DNA of 64,000 nt from Polydactylus sextarius (lineage: Eukaryota; Chordata; Actinopteri; Polynemidae). The notes beneath the pieces are model-generated. The model was not told where the DNA came from, searched no databases, and worked only from the letters and a program-made list of their open reading frames with translations. Position 1 is the stretch's first letter, and every line of letters starts with the position of its first letter. The stretch spans positions 5,339,501-5,403,500 of the forward strand of contig CM028917.1 in the NCBI GenBank assembly GCA_016801845.1. Direction: 5' to 3'. Below are positions 48,269 to 61,000 of the stretch, in pieces. The translations under genes and the position numbers were made by a program.

Positions 48269-48451
48269 TTCACTCCTCCTCCTCCTCCTCCCGTCAGTCT
48301 GATATGAAGATGTGAACTCCCTCCCTTTTCCTTTTTTCTTCTCTCTTCGCATTGATCCTCCTTTTTTTCCTCTCTCCTCTATTTGTTGGGACTTACAAAG
48401 CGAACACCTCTCCACCACCACTCCTCCTCCTCCTCCCCTGTTGTCTCGGGG

Positions 48452-48653
48452 ATGTACGAAAGCGTGGATGTTGTGGGTTCGAGCCCCAGCCGCAGCAGCC
48501 CCAGCCCCGGGTCCTTCCTGAGCATGGACTACTATCACAGACCCCCGGGGCTCGGGCCGGCGGAGAGGGGACTACTGTCCGGTGTAGGACTCCAGCGTCC
48601 CTTCGGAGGAGGATCTTTGCTAACTGGCCGACACTGGAGCGGATCATGTCACT
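48452..48653 (+). CDS. rara: RAR exon 1: A/B region, alpha-2 type
   Basis: 67 codons plus one base, ending at a GTGAGT donor. Begins MYESVDVVGSSPS with G at -3 of the ATG. A Ser/Pro-rich insertion (SPSRSSPSPG) precedes FLSMDYY, compared with the shorter known alpha-2 N terminus; it offers proline-directed serine sites. An upstream in-frame non-ATG extension exists but the ATG fits the family start. Confidence 0.88.
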
Positions 48654-51600
48654 GTGAGTGCCATTCACATACAATTATTTACCATTTTTAACATGTAAAC
48701 AAAAATAATTGCAGTCGCACTACAGTTAACCAGCGTAGATGTGTCTATTTGCTGGAAACTGGACTTGGAGATGCAAGGTATTTGTTGTCACCTTGGGACA
48801 ATGAAATGAAAGAGTTGGTGCAAACTAGGACACATTCCAGCTCTCTTTGTAGTATCAGGTGCCCACCACCACCACCACACACACGCGCGCACACACACAC
48901 GCACACACACCTCAACATGCAGTGTCATTCACTTTCCTACATTGTCTTTCAAAAATGTGTTCTCTGTCCATGATGTAAATCATATGATTGACTGCTCTGT
49001 CAGAAGCTTTGGACCGAATAACAGAACATTGTAACTTTATGATAAAGGACTAAAACCACCAGAGGAAACTGCTACAAAGCATTTTGGATATTAGGTTTCA
49101 TGCCAGTTGGCTTTATTCTGCACTGTAACACATGGAAGAACAATGTTAGTGTGTTTCAGCTTGTTACTTCTGATGCATTGTGTTTCTATCGGACATATGT
49201 CGTCCTATATGTTGTTTTCATATCTTTTATATTTGACAGATGCTGTTGTTTTGCATCTGTTTCAATTCAATAACCTTTTATAGCAAATGTTAATGTTTCA
49301 CATTGACTCATTAATGTAGCAGTATATTTCCACTGTCCATTGTGCAAGTCCAGTTTTGGTTGATGTTGACTGAAGCAATTTAAATGACCTCAGTAGGTCA
49401 GCAGCAGCTGCCTGTACTCATTTTCCAAAGCTGGCCAAACCTGAGCTCCAGTTCGGTGATTCTCACTGGGTCAACACGAGTGTTTATGATCCCGAAAAAA
49501 TATGAATGGTCAAGAGCTGAAACATTTGTTTATAGCACCGAAGGACCTTGTTTTTAGATTCTCATCGGAAAGCATTATCAGCAAGTTTTGAGTGATTAGC
49601 TTTTCTTGACGTTCTGACAAATTGTAGACCAGACGTGCTTGTAGTTGCAATCAGAAAGATTTTCTGCAAGTCACAGTTTGTTTAATGCTGCCGCTAAATG
49701 AAACAATATTACTCATAATTATAACCAAGGTAGATCATTGTTAATTAAAGCCTCTTTAACTTTAACTTGATTTTTAGGTGATTATAGCCCAGATTGTCCT
49801 GGTTGCAAGTAGAAAATGAAACAATGAAACAATAACAATCAGTAACTGGCTCCAACAAAACAAAACCATTAATAAAACCTCTATTTTTTTCAACTGTTTA
49901 TAAAAGAGGAAGCCTTAATGCCTTAACCCTACAAATACATTTCCCCAAACCTTTTTTGTTTGGAAATAATTCAGACATCTTAGGGCTAAAATTAATGTAA
50001 GCGATAGTTGACATTGACAAGAAACACAAACAAACTCTTTATTTACTTGCTCCAACCTGCCTAGAAAACTACTAGCTACCTCTTCTATTGATAGCAACCA
50101 CAGATTAGCCTGTGTTAACTAGCTCACATTAGCTTCACAGCAGACATACATCTTATATTCTTTAAAATCAAACTCTTTCATAGTCATTTTGACCCTGGAA
50201 GGACTTTGTTTCAAATCCATCTGGTAGCATCAAGGCATATCAATGATTCAAGACTCTGACTGCTACGGTGACCTGTTTGGTAACTGCTTGAAGCATGGGA
50301 CATTCCATGTCCCATGCTTCATTTTCATACACAGTCTCACTCTGCCAGCAATTGGGCATTTGGTGCAACTGCAGATTACAAACTGCAGCAGTTGTCACCT
50401 TTGTTTTTGTTTGCCGAATGCTGTGATAAATAGGACAAATTAAATGGCAGTAAACGGCTACATGGTGTGCAAATAGCTTAAGATGGGTGGTAGTTGTGGG
50501 TTGGTAGCTAAAGAAAGTTGGGGTGTAGTCGCATGTAGCATATTTTTGTGTTGGCACTTCATTTTAAAAGTTTATTCTAAGAGCTTCTCTGTTTATTTTT
50601 ATGTATTTAATAGTGTAAACACTAACATCTTCCACATACATTTACAACGTCAAGGATAATAAATGTTAGCAATTGGGGAAAAAAAAATACAAAATAAAAA
50701 CTCACATGAACAAATAATAAGATAATGTAATAACAATAAAATAAATAACACTGGTGATTACAGTGATGCTAGTGTACTCGATTGTGCAGGGCCATGAATG
50801 ATGTTGGCGATGGATTCATCTTCACACTGATGCAATGACTCAGTCACAGCCACAGAAAATTAAGGAATTACCCAGTGTGTGAATATGTTCCGCAGTATAA
50901 TCGACATCATCAAAAAATACATTGTGGGAACTGCTTCTATGTTGCTCAACTCTGTAAATAACGTCAATAGGATAGATGTTGCAAAAGCTCCTAAAACTGA
51001 AGTCTAGCGCTTTGCACTGTTGATTACTGTTGGTGAAATGTCAAGTTGTGTGTACCATGTGATGATGTAATGCGGTGTCAGGATATTGAGCAAGATAACA
51101 GGCTGTAAGTGAAACTAATGTTTGCCATAATCGGACAAATGATAAATGTTGAGTCTGATTATCAGCCAGACCAACAATACACATAAACACACTGGTTGGT
51201 TGTGCTGTGAGTTTTAAGAGCGAGCCCTGCTGCTCCACCTCAGTGTTACATGCTAGAGGCAGCCATCCACTCAGACAGTGACCTCAGGGTGACGACATGG
51301 TGACATCACTGCTCTTGCACAACCAAGTAAGTCACGGAAAGGGAGAGAGAGAGAGGGGGGGTAAAGAGGACTGTGGTCAGCTGGTGAGAAACAGGGGAAG
51401 AGAGGTTCAGTGTGTGTGTGTTTGTGTGTGACTGGAATGAAGAGTGTCAAACAGGTTCAAAGGTCAACGGCTGCACACAGATGCAGGCACGCACACACAT
51501 TGAGCGACTGCTCCTGTGACATGTAGGGGGATAGTGGTCCTCTGTCTGTGTGTGTGTGTGAGAGAGAGAGTGTGTGTGTTTAGGTGTGTTCCAGAGCAAT

Positions 51601-54600
51601 GACTCACTGACAATTGGGAAGTGACCTACATCTCTCCCACTCTTTATTTCTCCTTCTATCTGCCTCTTTCTTTCCTGTGTCAGCTGCCCAGTCATCACTT
51701 CTCCGCACTGAATGACCTCTCTTTCTTTCTGTCTGTCGGAGACACACACACACACACACACACTCTCTCACACTCTCTCTCTCTCTTTCACTCTCACTCA
51801 CAGTTTGCTTGGGAATGTGAGGGCATACTGACCAAGTGAGACCTGAGTGTTAGTGTGTGAAAAGGGAAGGAGGTGGGTGGTGTTTGTATTATATGTCTTT
51901 ATTTCTCAGTGTGTGTCTGTGAGATCACACTGCCGTCAGATGAAAGCTAAAAGAGTGGAAAGCTTGTTATTCAGGATTTTATTCTACACACAGTACTCTG
52001 GTATTTCTTCATACACATCACGTCTTCGTGTATTTAGTGTTTATTAAAAGGCAGGGTGAAAAGAAAAGAATAACAATAATCACATTTTTAACCTTGACTG
52101 CTAGTAAGTGGTACCAGTTTATAATTCTGAGTCTGCACACACAGTGCTAATATTACAGCATCAATCAACTGTGCTCAGGTCTGCAGAGAATGTCATTACT
52201 TTGGTGCACTTGGCATTTTTCTGCCATGTGACTTGGCAGAGAGAACAAGTCTCCTCTATTATACCACATACAGCGGAGAGGTTGATCTCTATTAATTGTG
52301 AATCTATTAACCAAGAGTGTAAAATTAAACAAAAAGGAACCTTGTGATAGAAATGAAGAAGTGTGACAACAGCAAAATAGGACTAAATGATAATTAGAAA
52401 TATGGGTGAAAGTAGGACTGCACGATTCTGAAAAAATTATGAATCACGATTTTCTTGATAAGAATTGAGATCACGCTTTTTTGCATGATTGTCAGACCAC
52501 TGGTTGGGGGATCTGAAAAGAAAAGACTATTAAATTGGCCAAGTACCAAAATTTCTTAATTTGAAGCACAAGGCCCTGAATATAGGCTGGAACGTGGCCT
52601 TGCTTAATTGGCTCAAAGGTTCTTTGCAAAGAACACAAGTTTATTAACATTTTGAGGCTTTAGCGATGACCATTGTGGCTATATCAAGTAGATCCTGAGT
52701 TTATCTCAGTATGTTTGTCAGTACGTTTCATAGAGGAGATGCTCATGTATATTTGAAGTCAGCCATTGGAGTAAGGGTATTGCCGATTGCCTCAGGGACT
52801 TCAATTTCTTGCCATGTGGGAATCAGATGTCTAACCTTCTGATCAGGGAAGAGGACATGAGAAATAGCTAGAAGCTGTTCAAGTTTCCTGTGGACCATCG
52901 CTTGCCTCGATCCCCATTTTGTTGGGCATTCTGTTTTAAGTTTATGCACAGGCAGTTTTAGTTCCTTTTGGGTCTCAGCAAGGTCTCTCCTCCGCTTCCA
53001 GCTGGGACTGAAGGAGGCCACAATCTTTTTGCAAACACCTGCAACTACTACTACTAGTAGCAGTAGTAGGCCTACAGTAGGCTAGGTGTTGTAGTACTAG
53101 GCTATCTAGTCATTATTGTTGCTGTTTTAATCTAGTCATGTTGCTGTTTTAAAATAGGCAACATGGCAGAATTACTTAAAAATGCTTACGAATTGCCAGA
53201 TGTTGTCTGTGACCAAATCACTGCAGCCTGGTCCAATTGATGGAAACTGCTTTCACTATGTTTTGTCCACTGTCTGTTGTTATTGTCACCATTTTCTCTT
53301 CCAAACTCCAAGACGCAAGAGCCTCCTTTAATCCCTGGGCTAGAGCCTCGCCCAGGTGATCTCCAGGGAATAAAAGCTGTCTGCAGGCACCTTCTGGACA
53401 GTCAGACTCACATATCGTTCCATGGTCCAACTGGACCATAAATCAGATGTTGCTGAAAAATAATCCACCTTCTGCAATTCTGCCTTGACAATTTCCTGCT
53501 GCTTGTTGTACATAGCAGGTAGTGTAGCCTTTGAAAAATAGTTGGCAATAGTTGGAAGGCGTCGAGTAGCATTTGTCCACAATGTTCATCATTTTCCAAA
53601 ATCCGTCATGCTGTACTGTGTTTATAGGGGCCATATCTTTGGCTAGGTGGTAAGAGATCTACTGGAGCTTGGTGGATATGGTATTACGTTGTGTATGGTC
53701 GCTCACTGCTGTCTTTTGAAACGTTCTCCTACCTCCAGGTTGCTGCTATGCTAAATCATGTGATGTACAGGTCGATTTGTGATTGGTTGAGGGAGAAAGC
53801 AACTACAGTGGTGCTTGCAGGTGCTTGGGAACTAGGAGAACAACAACAAAAAAAAAAAAACAAACAAAAAACAAACAAACAAAACAAAACAGAAGAATCG
53901 TTATTCAGAAATGACATCGTATGTAGGTGTGAAGCAAGATCATGTTTTTTTAACGATTTCTCATGCAGCCCTAGATCAAAGGATTTGTTTCAGTGTCTTT
54001 GTGTTGACCTTCTTGTCTCAAGCGTTAATAAGCAATCTGCCTAGTAAATTCCTGATTAATAAAACATCCACCGCCCAAATTATTTCACAAAAATGATTTG
54101 GCTACATGAGATATTGCTTAATACCAGGCACTTACAGAAGTAATGATTATGTCTGTGAAAATATCTGACATTATGCGTTTTTGGAAGAAACACAATTATT
54201 GGCTGAGTCATTTACTTTACTGTCTCATGAGTATTTAACAAAACAATAGCGAAGACAAACAAATGCTTAAATGTAATCTACCAATCAGAATGATTTCTGT
54301 GTTAATACAGAGAGAGCATCAGTGACCTACCCATTGAACACGACACTTGAAAGAGAGCACTGAACAAGAAACAAAAGCTATTGCGATTTTGCAATGTTTG
54401 TTTGTTTTTTTTTTTGTTTTTTTTAACACTGAGTGCCAGGACATGTTGCTGGAAACCTTTATGTGTCATCTGTGTAGATGAAGTAAAAAAATGTCTGATA
54501 TGTGTCAGTTTTAAAAGTGACCACTTTCCTGTAGCTCCACAGTGTCAGAGGTTAGTTAACATTGGAGTCTATGGTGCAGCTGAGGATGTTTCCTGCTGTT

Positions 54601-54986
54601 CAATGACTGACAGTTTAAACACCATAAGTCCTATTGATAAAGTAGTCACACAGTGTGAAGCATCACAGATTTCTCTATAGTCCAAAATAGAAAACTGTTC
54701 GTGAGAAGTGAAAGATGTGGCAGCTACAAGAGCTAAAGTAGAAAAAGAAAATGTAGAAGACAATGTAGAAAACAGCTGAAGAGTTTAGAGTTGGTGACAT
54801 CACAGGTCATGTGACTCACTCTGACCTGCTCCCATACACACACATTATAAACTCAGCAAGGGTCATAAAAAAGCACATGTAGAGTGTGATAATGGAATAT
54901 CTGTACAAGGTAAGAAAATTCTGAATATCTGACCCTGTGACAAAGGGTGTTTAGAAACAGCAAGACATTTTGATATTTTGTTTAAG

Positions 54987-55067
<81 letters not shown>

Positions 55068-58000
55068 CATAGGTTGAACATTTTGAAGCAGTTAATTTTG
55101 AAACATGTAGGAGGTAAAAGTAGTTAGGATATTTTTTTAGTTGAATAAAGAAGTTAGTGTTGTTGACAGCAGGAGTGAGCAACTTAAAATGCTCCATCTC
55201 ACAAAGATCAGTATTATTTTCACCCAATGATATAACGTCTGCTCTCAAACTAAACCCAGACAATGAACAGTATATTGAGTGAGCGACTCGCTGCAGTAAT
55301 GCTACGTTAGCTACGTTAGCAGGAGCAACCTAACCAGATTAGATTAGTGACATGTTGCTATTCAAACAGACAGATTTTGGAAATGCTAAGTAGATTTAAT
55401 GAGGTAAGTCCATCTGCGTTGCTGCAGGGCAGAGTCAACGACAAGGACATGTCGTGGGAGACACCTGTAACCATGGTAACCAGACATAGATTAATGATTG
55501 CCATAGCCTTAAAATGCATGGAAGACATAACTTTAAAAATGCATGACGGGTATGTCAGAAGGCCAAAATTTGACTAAAACTAATAGACACTTTTAATTAA
55601 AAACACACTGACAATGAAAATGATTCAACTTAGTTCAGCCTTAAAGCAAATTGTTGGACCAGATGCTCAGATGTTTTGTTTGATTCAAAACTATTTATGT
55701 GATGTGAGTTAATGAAAATGTAACAGGATTATATAAATGATCTTTGAGTTCAGAAACGCCCAAGTTTCATTTCAGTCGCTTATCAAATTGCTGATGGAAT
55801 TAACTTTAATTAGCAACAGCTGATATGACCTGCACACTGCTCTCTGTTATCGAGAACGATAAAGGACTCAGATAAGATCTGATAAAGGGTTAATCATTGT
55901 TTCACACTTGTGACACACTCATTTTCTACTGGCGCTGGCAGTGAAATGCTGCTCTATAGTGAGCTGTTTTGAGTGGTTGCACTAGCGATGTGTGTGTGGT
56001 GGTCACAGGACATCTTCAGGTTCCATGTTAATTGATACTGTGCACCGCCATCTAGAGTCAAAAAAAAAAAAAAAAAAAAAAAACTTTGGATACACCCACT
56101 CATACCTTGATTTCAATATTGATTCCTATATATAATACAATACAAACTTTACTGTTCAACATCATGTTTTAATTTTGTTACTTTACCTTAATGAAATATT
56201 GATTAAATACCCTGTTGAGTTTGACCTAAAGAAACACTTATTTATCTTCCAGTACTGACAGCAGTGTGTAGCACACGCCCAACAATACTGACAGCCAAGG
56301 TAGTTTCAGCCTCTCATCAAGTTGTGCACAGAGTTAATATTAACTAGGGATTGACTGATATGGCGATGGTGAAGACATCTGTGGGCGGACAACCAGAGAT
56401 CTAGTGTTCGCAGGTGTGTAGACTGTCGACTGTCGTTAATGCTCCTGTGAACACTAGATCACTGGTTGTCCACCCACAGAGGATAAATTTGGGGAACACA
56501 CCACTCTTCATCAGAACTGAAGAAGCCTCTTGGGTGAGAGGTGAAACGTATTCAAGAAAGTACCACGGTCCAGTTGACTCTGACTCAACTATTTCAGATA
56601 CTATGACCTGGATGAATGAGAACCTCCACAGACATTCATCATTAACCACAGAAAGGGAAGCGACACTGAGCATCAGCTAAAATCAGAAGCTGCAGCTGAT
56701 GCTAATCATTGATATTGACATTGGAATGTAACTGCATTGGAACAAAGTCATTTTCTCATCATAAAAGTAACTGAAAGATAGAACTGACACCACAGCACAT
56801 ACAGACAGCATGTTCCAGTCATCAGTATCACTTCAGGATTTCATGTGAACATGTATCAGGATCTGCCACACAGTTCCTGATGCATGATCAGTGTGCTTAC
56901 ATGATGCTGCATAAAACCTGGTTCATGTTCAAGAAAATCAGTCTGCATTAACATTGTGGTAGAACGGTTCGGTGCAGCGATTAGTGGTCGCTGTCTTAGC
57001 TCTGTATTCAGAGTCCAAGCTAGCTGGTGTGAGTCCAGGACCGCCTGGGGACGCCATTAATGTATTTTACATCAGAGTTAGTAAACGGTTTAGTCCAGCG
57101 CCGGCCAACATTTAACTGTCGCTATTGGATTTGCACTAAATTAAACCCAGACTTTAAAAGGTTAAAACCCTGCTCTGATTCAGGTGAACTCCAAGAAGCA
57201 AATTAATTTCATGTTTTAAAACAATGTGACCATGGATCACTTTTGTCATATTTATACTTAAACTTAATTCTTATACCTGTGTTTTTGCCATTAAGATGCA
57301 TCATCACTTATTCAAAAGTAAGTGCAAGTATCATACTTTTAGTATAAAGTCATATTTTGTAATGTTTTAAAGTGCACCATGTTGCTATAGCTTAATTTCA
57401 TCATGCAGGTCTGTATTGTATAATGACATGATGAAGCTTGTATCCCCATTACTTTGCAGTTTGAAAGAATTGAGATGACAGTTATAACTTTTAATTTATT
57501 ACATTTGTGAAGGTCTGACTGCTCATGACAGAAATATAGACATCTAGTTTATAGTACAGAGTTTATGGCATCTAGACTATCTTTGCAAAAATTATAGCTG
57601 TGCAACAATACACCTGTTAGTGATGATGGAAACTGACATTGTCAGAGTTTCTTTTGACGTACAGCTGAACCACACAGTAAACAACCGAGTGTTCATTATA
57701 AAAAGAGTGGGTGAGGCAGCAGTGTTCTCTCCTCTACCCGTGTACATTGTTCCTTTGAGCTGGAAGCTAAAGTCAACATACTAATGTACCTGTACTAACA
57801 CCACAATGCTGTCATGCAGATCCTTAACTGTAACTGTACCAACTGTAAGTAAATACAAATAGCACAAAAGCAAAGAGGTTCTACAAAACCAGGCGAAGCC
57901 ACAGTGTGGCTCCAGAATACCTGAAGTTTTTTAAAGGTTTTTTTTTTTTTTTTTTCGTCTTCAAAGGGGGATCTGGAAACACACAATGCAGCCTTTGTCA

Positions 58001-61000
58001 CTTCTTTCACACAATTTCGTACGCCGAGAACCCCATCAATAGAAACAACTACGTTGTATCAGGGACTCAGGATATTTAACACAAAAAAAAAACAACTCTG
58101 CTCAAAATGACAACGAAACGGTAATGAAACAATATTAACTGTTTAATGGCAGCTTTGGGATTTGTTACGATACTGAGACAGAAACGCGTCTCGTTTGGTC
58201 TCATGTCTGTTTTGGCTGATCATGAGCTGGTTTGCACTGACTGTGATATGTTTGGAGCGGTGTCTCTTGTTTCCCTGAAAAAACCCAACGCGGCAGAGTG
58301 TTGTGAGTAGATTGTTATTTCTATTGTGTCACTCTAACATTAATCAGTCCCTCCAGGATTTAGCCACAACCTTCCCTTCTTTTTAAGGTTTTCAGTCATT
58401 TAAAAACGTTTAAAAACACAGCTGAACAAATTAGTTTTACCCTTTTTTGCCTTGTTATTTCATCATTTATGCGGCTGTGTGAAAAGTCACTTAGATACAT
58501 ACATACATCATCTACATTTCAGTTCAAATCTGTGTAACAATCGAACCGGTGGATGCGGAGTTGTTTCTGTTATTTTATTTAAATTGGTCCACTCTCCATC
58601 CTGACACGCACACATACCTACAAACATAAGACCCCGTGTTTACTTTATGTTTAAAAAAAAAAAAAAAGCTCCTCATCTCATCAGTGAGATGAAATCGACG
58701 GCTAAAAACGGTAGGTTTTTGTTTGGACGTGGTGCCGCCTTCATTGTGTCCTTCACGCTTCAAGCAGAAGAAGGAAGCAAACAAACACTCCGGAGGAAAA
58801 CAAAGTTAGAAACTCGTCGTAGTAAATGAAGTGGGAGAGGAGGGAAAAGAACAGATTAGTTGTAAAGAGGTCACAGGACTCTGCACTGTTGGCTAGTGTG
58901 TCAGTGAGAAGAGAGCAAAGACAAATAGAGGAGAGATAAAGAGAGGGAAAGATGGAGGGATGGTATGATGGCCGAGGAGGAGGAGGATCTCTTCATTTCT
59001 CTCGGCCTCGCTCTCTCTCGCTCTCTCTGTGTAAACAGAGCAGACCAGCAGAGGGGAGTTGAATCTCCTCCACAGAAGAATGTCTGGTATGGCTACTAAA
59101 GCAGGGGGAGGGGAGAAGTGTGTGTGTGTGTTTGTGTGTGCGTGTGTGTTAGGTTAGAGGTTAGAGAGGGCAGAATGACAGAGGGAGAAGTGGATGGTCC
59201 TAGTTTCTTAATCTGAAGGATCAGCAGCACAGTCTGTCTTTGGTTCGTCTCTGAACAGAAATAAAGCAGCAGCTCTGACAGAATGAGCCTGGAAACAGAA
59301 TCAGCAGTGAGATGTTGTGGTTTACCTGCTACACATCTACAAATCTGCTGTCGAGCAGCAGGATGGTATTCTTTAAAATGAATTATACAGACATTTAAAA
59401 CAAACACCAGTTACTGTAGTTAATGTTAATGTCAATTAAAATCAAATTCCCAGCTCCAATAACATTTGCTTCAGCCGCACGAGCGACGGGGCTGCAGGAT
59501 GTCAACTTTGCAAACCGAGTCTTGTTTTTAAAACAACACAAACCACAAAGTTAAACGTGATGGAAGAAGTGACAGGTTGATGGAGAGGGAAGACGGCGCA
59601 CAGCTCCAGACTCCAGAAGCCGGGCAGGTGGACTCGGTTCTGTCGGCCGCTCTGATATCTTCGGGCTGACAGCAGCACAGCTGCATTTGGATTTCTAAAA
59701 CCAACCGCTACGAACCGTTGAAAACGTCAAGTTTCTGACTTCACTGGCTGACGTTTTATCTGCCAACGTGATTCAACAATAAAACACGCTGTGGTAACGT
59801 TAGTGTGAGACAGAAATACAATAAAAACACACAGTGGAAATAATCACACATTATCCAACAGTATTTCATCACTAGCAGCTTTGCTCACTCCCTTAAAAGA
59901 AACCAGCTGGTTATATTCGAGATTTCACCTACACTTTAAGAAATGCTTTGACACTTTTGTTCAGTTTCACACGTGTGAAACTTTGGACCCTTTTACAGAC
60001 AAAACAACGGAGATATCATACGATAATGAGCAGTGTTAATTACATTTAGCCAGAAACCAGAAACAAAAAAGTCAATAAAATGAAACTTATTTAAAAACAA
60101 CTGATTAAATCAGGATTCATATTTTATTTTATCAAAAAAAAAAAAACACGAAAATATCTTAATATTCCGTTGAATGAATAATATGTTTTTTTTTTTGTTA
60201 TAATCAATAACAGTTAACTGAGAAAAAGATAGAATTGACAAAATAACTAAAACTAACATGGATGGATCAGTTCAGGATTCAGGACAAAGACTAATAAATC
60301 TAAAAGAAATGACAAAAACAAAACCTCTAGTGCAAAAACTTTTGTCTCCACCTTCTGGAATCTGAAGGTAATTACACAAATAACTAGTCAAATACAGAGG
60401 ATTTTCCACAATTGTACAACAATAGTTCATTATTAAATCAGAGTAAATTGAATAGATTAATAAAAGAGTCCAAATATTTACTAAGGCAAATCTGTTCAGG
60501 AACACAAAAGGTGACATCCACTGAAGTCGGCCATGTTTGTTTACACCTCAGACTCTTCCCAGACGTGGTCCCTGCCTGCGGTTGTTTCCCTTATATTCAA
60601 CTTTGCTGATTGAAATAAAAAAAAAAAAAGTCACACAACAGTGTCACAAAGCACTCGTCACAGAGCACTGCTAAACTTCAGAAAATAAAGAGATTTATGT
60701 AATGCTGATAGGCTCAATCAACGGCGTGTGAAGTCGTGGGATGGTCAAGGATCAAGGATTAAGGTTATCTTCATTATCTGCTTAGTGGGCAATTAACTGC
60801 ACAGTCAGTGGTAACCTCACCACTACCAGACAAAGACTGTGAATAGACAACAACACAAACATAAAAAATGTAATAAAAAATCATGCTTGGTTATGTAAAA
60901 GTCTCATTCTGTGTGGATTTGTGATAAGTTAAGTGTTATTTTGCCACAATGTTCCCGTCGCTTCCAGTCTTTGTGCTAAACTGAGCAACAACGCGTTTCA

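Larger units (their letters stand above)
47375..48451 (+). promoter_or_regulatory. CpG-richer 5' region of RAR (promoter/5' UTR)
   Basis: CpG density is clearly higher than in the surrounding 30 kb. The stretch contains a (GA)n repeat, several short upstream ATG frames, a potential splice donor AAG|GTAAAC after 47774, and two AGGTCA half-sites at 48250-48268. The donor could mark a noncoding 5' exon. The alpha-1 isoform N terminus was not found here. Confidence 0.45.
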
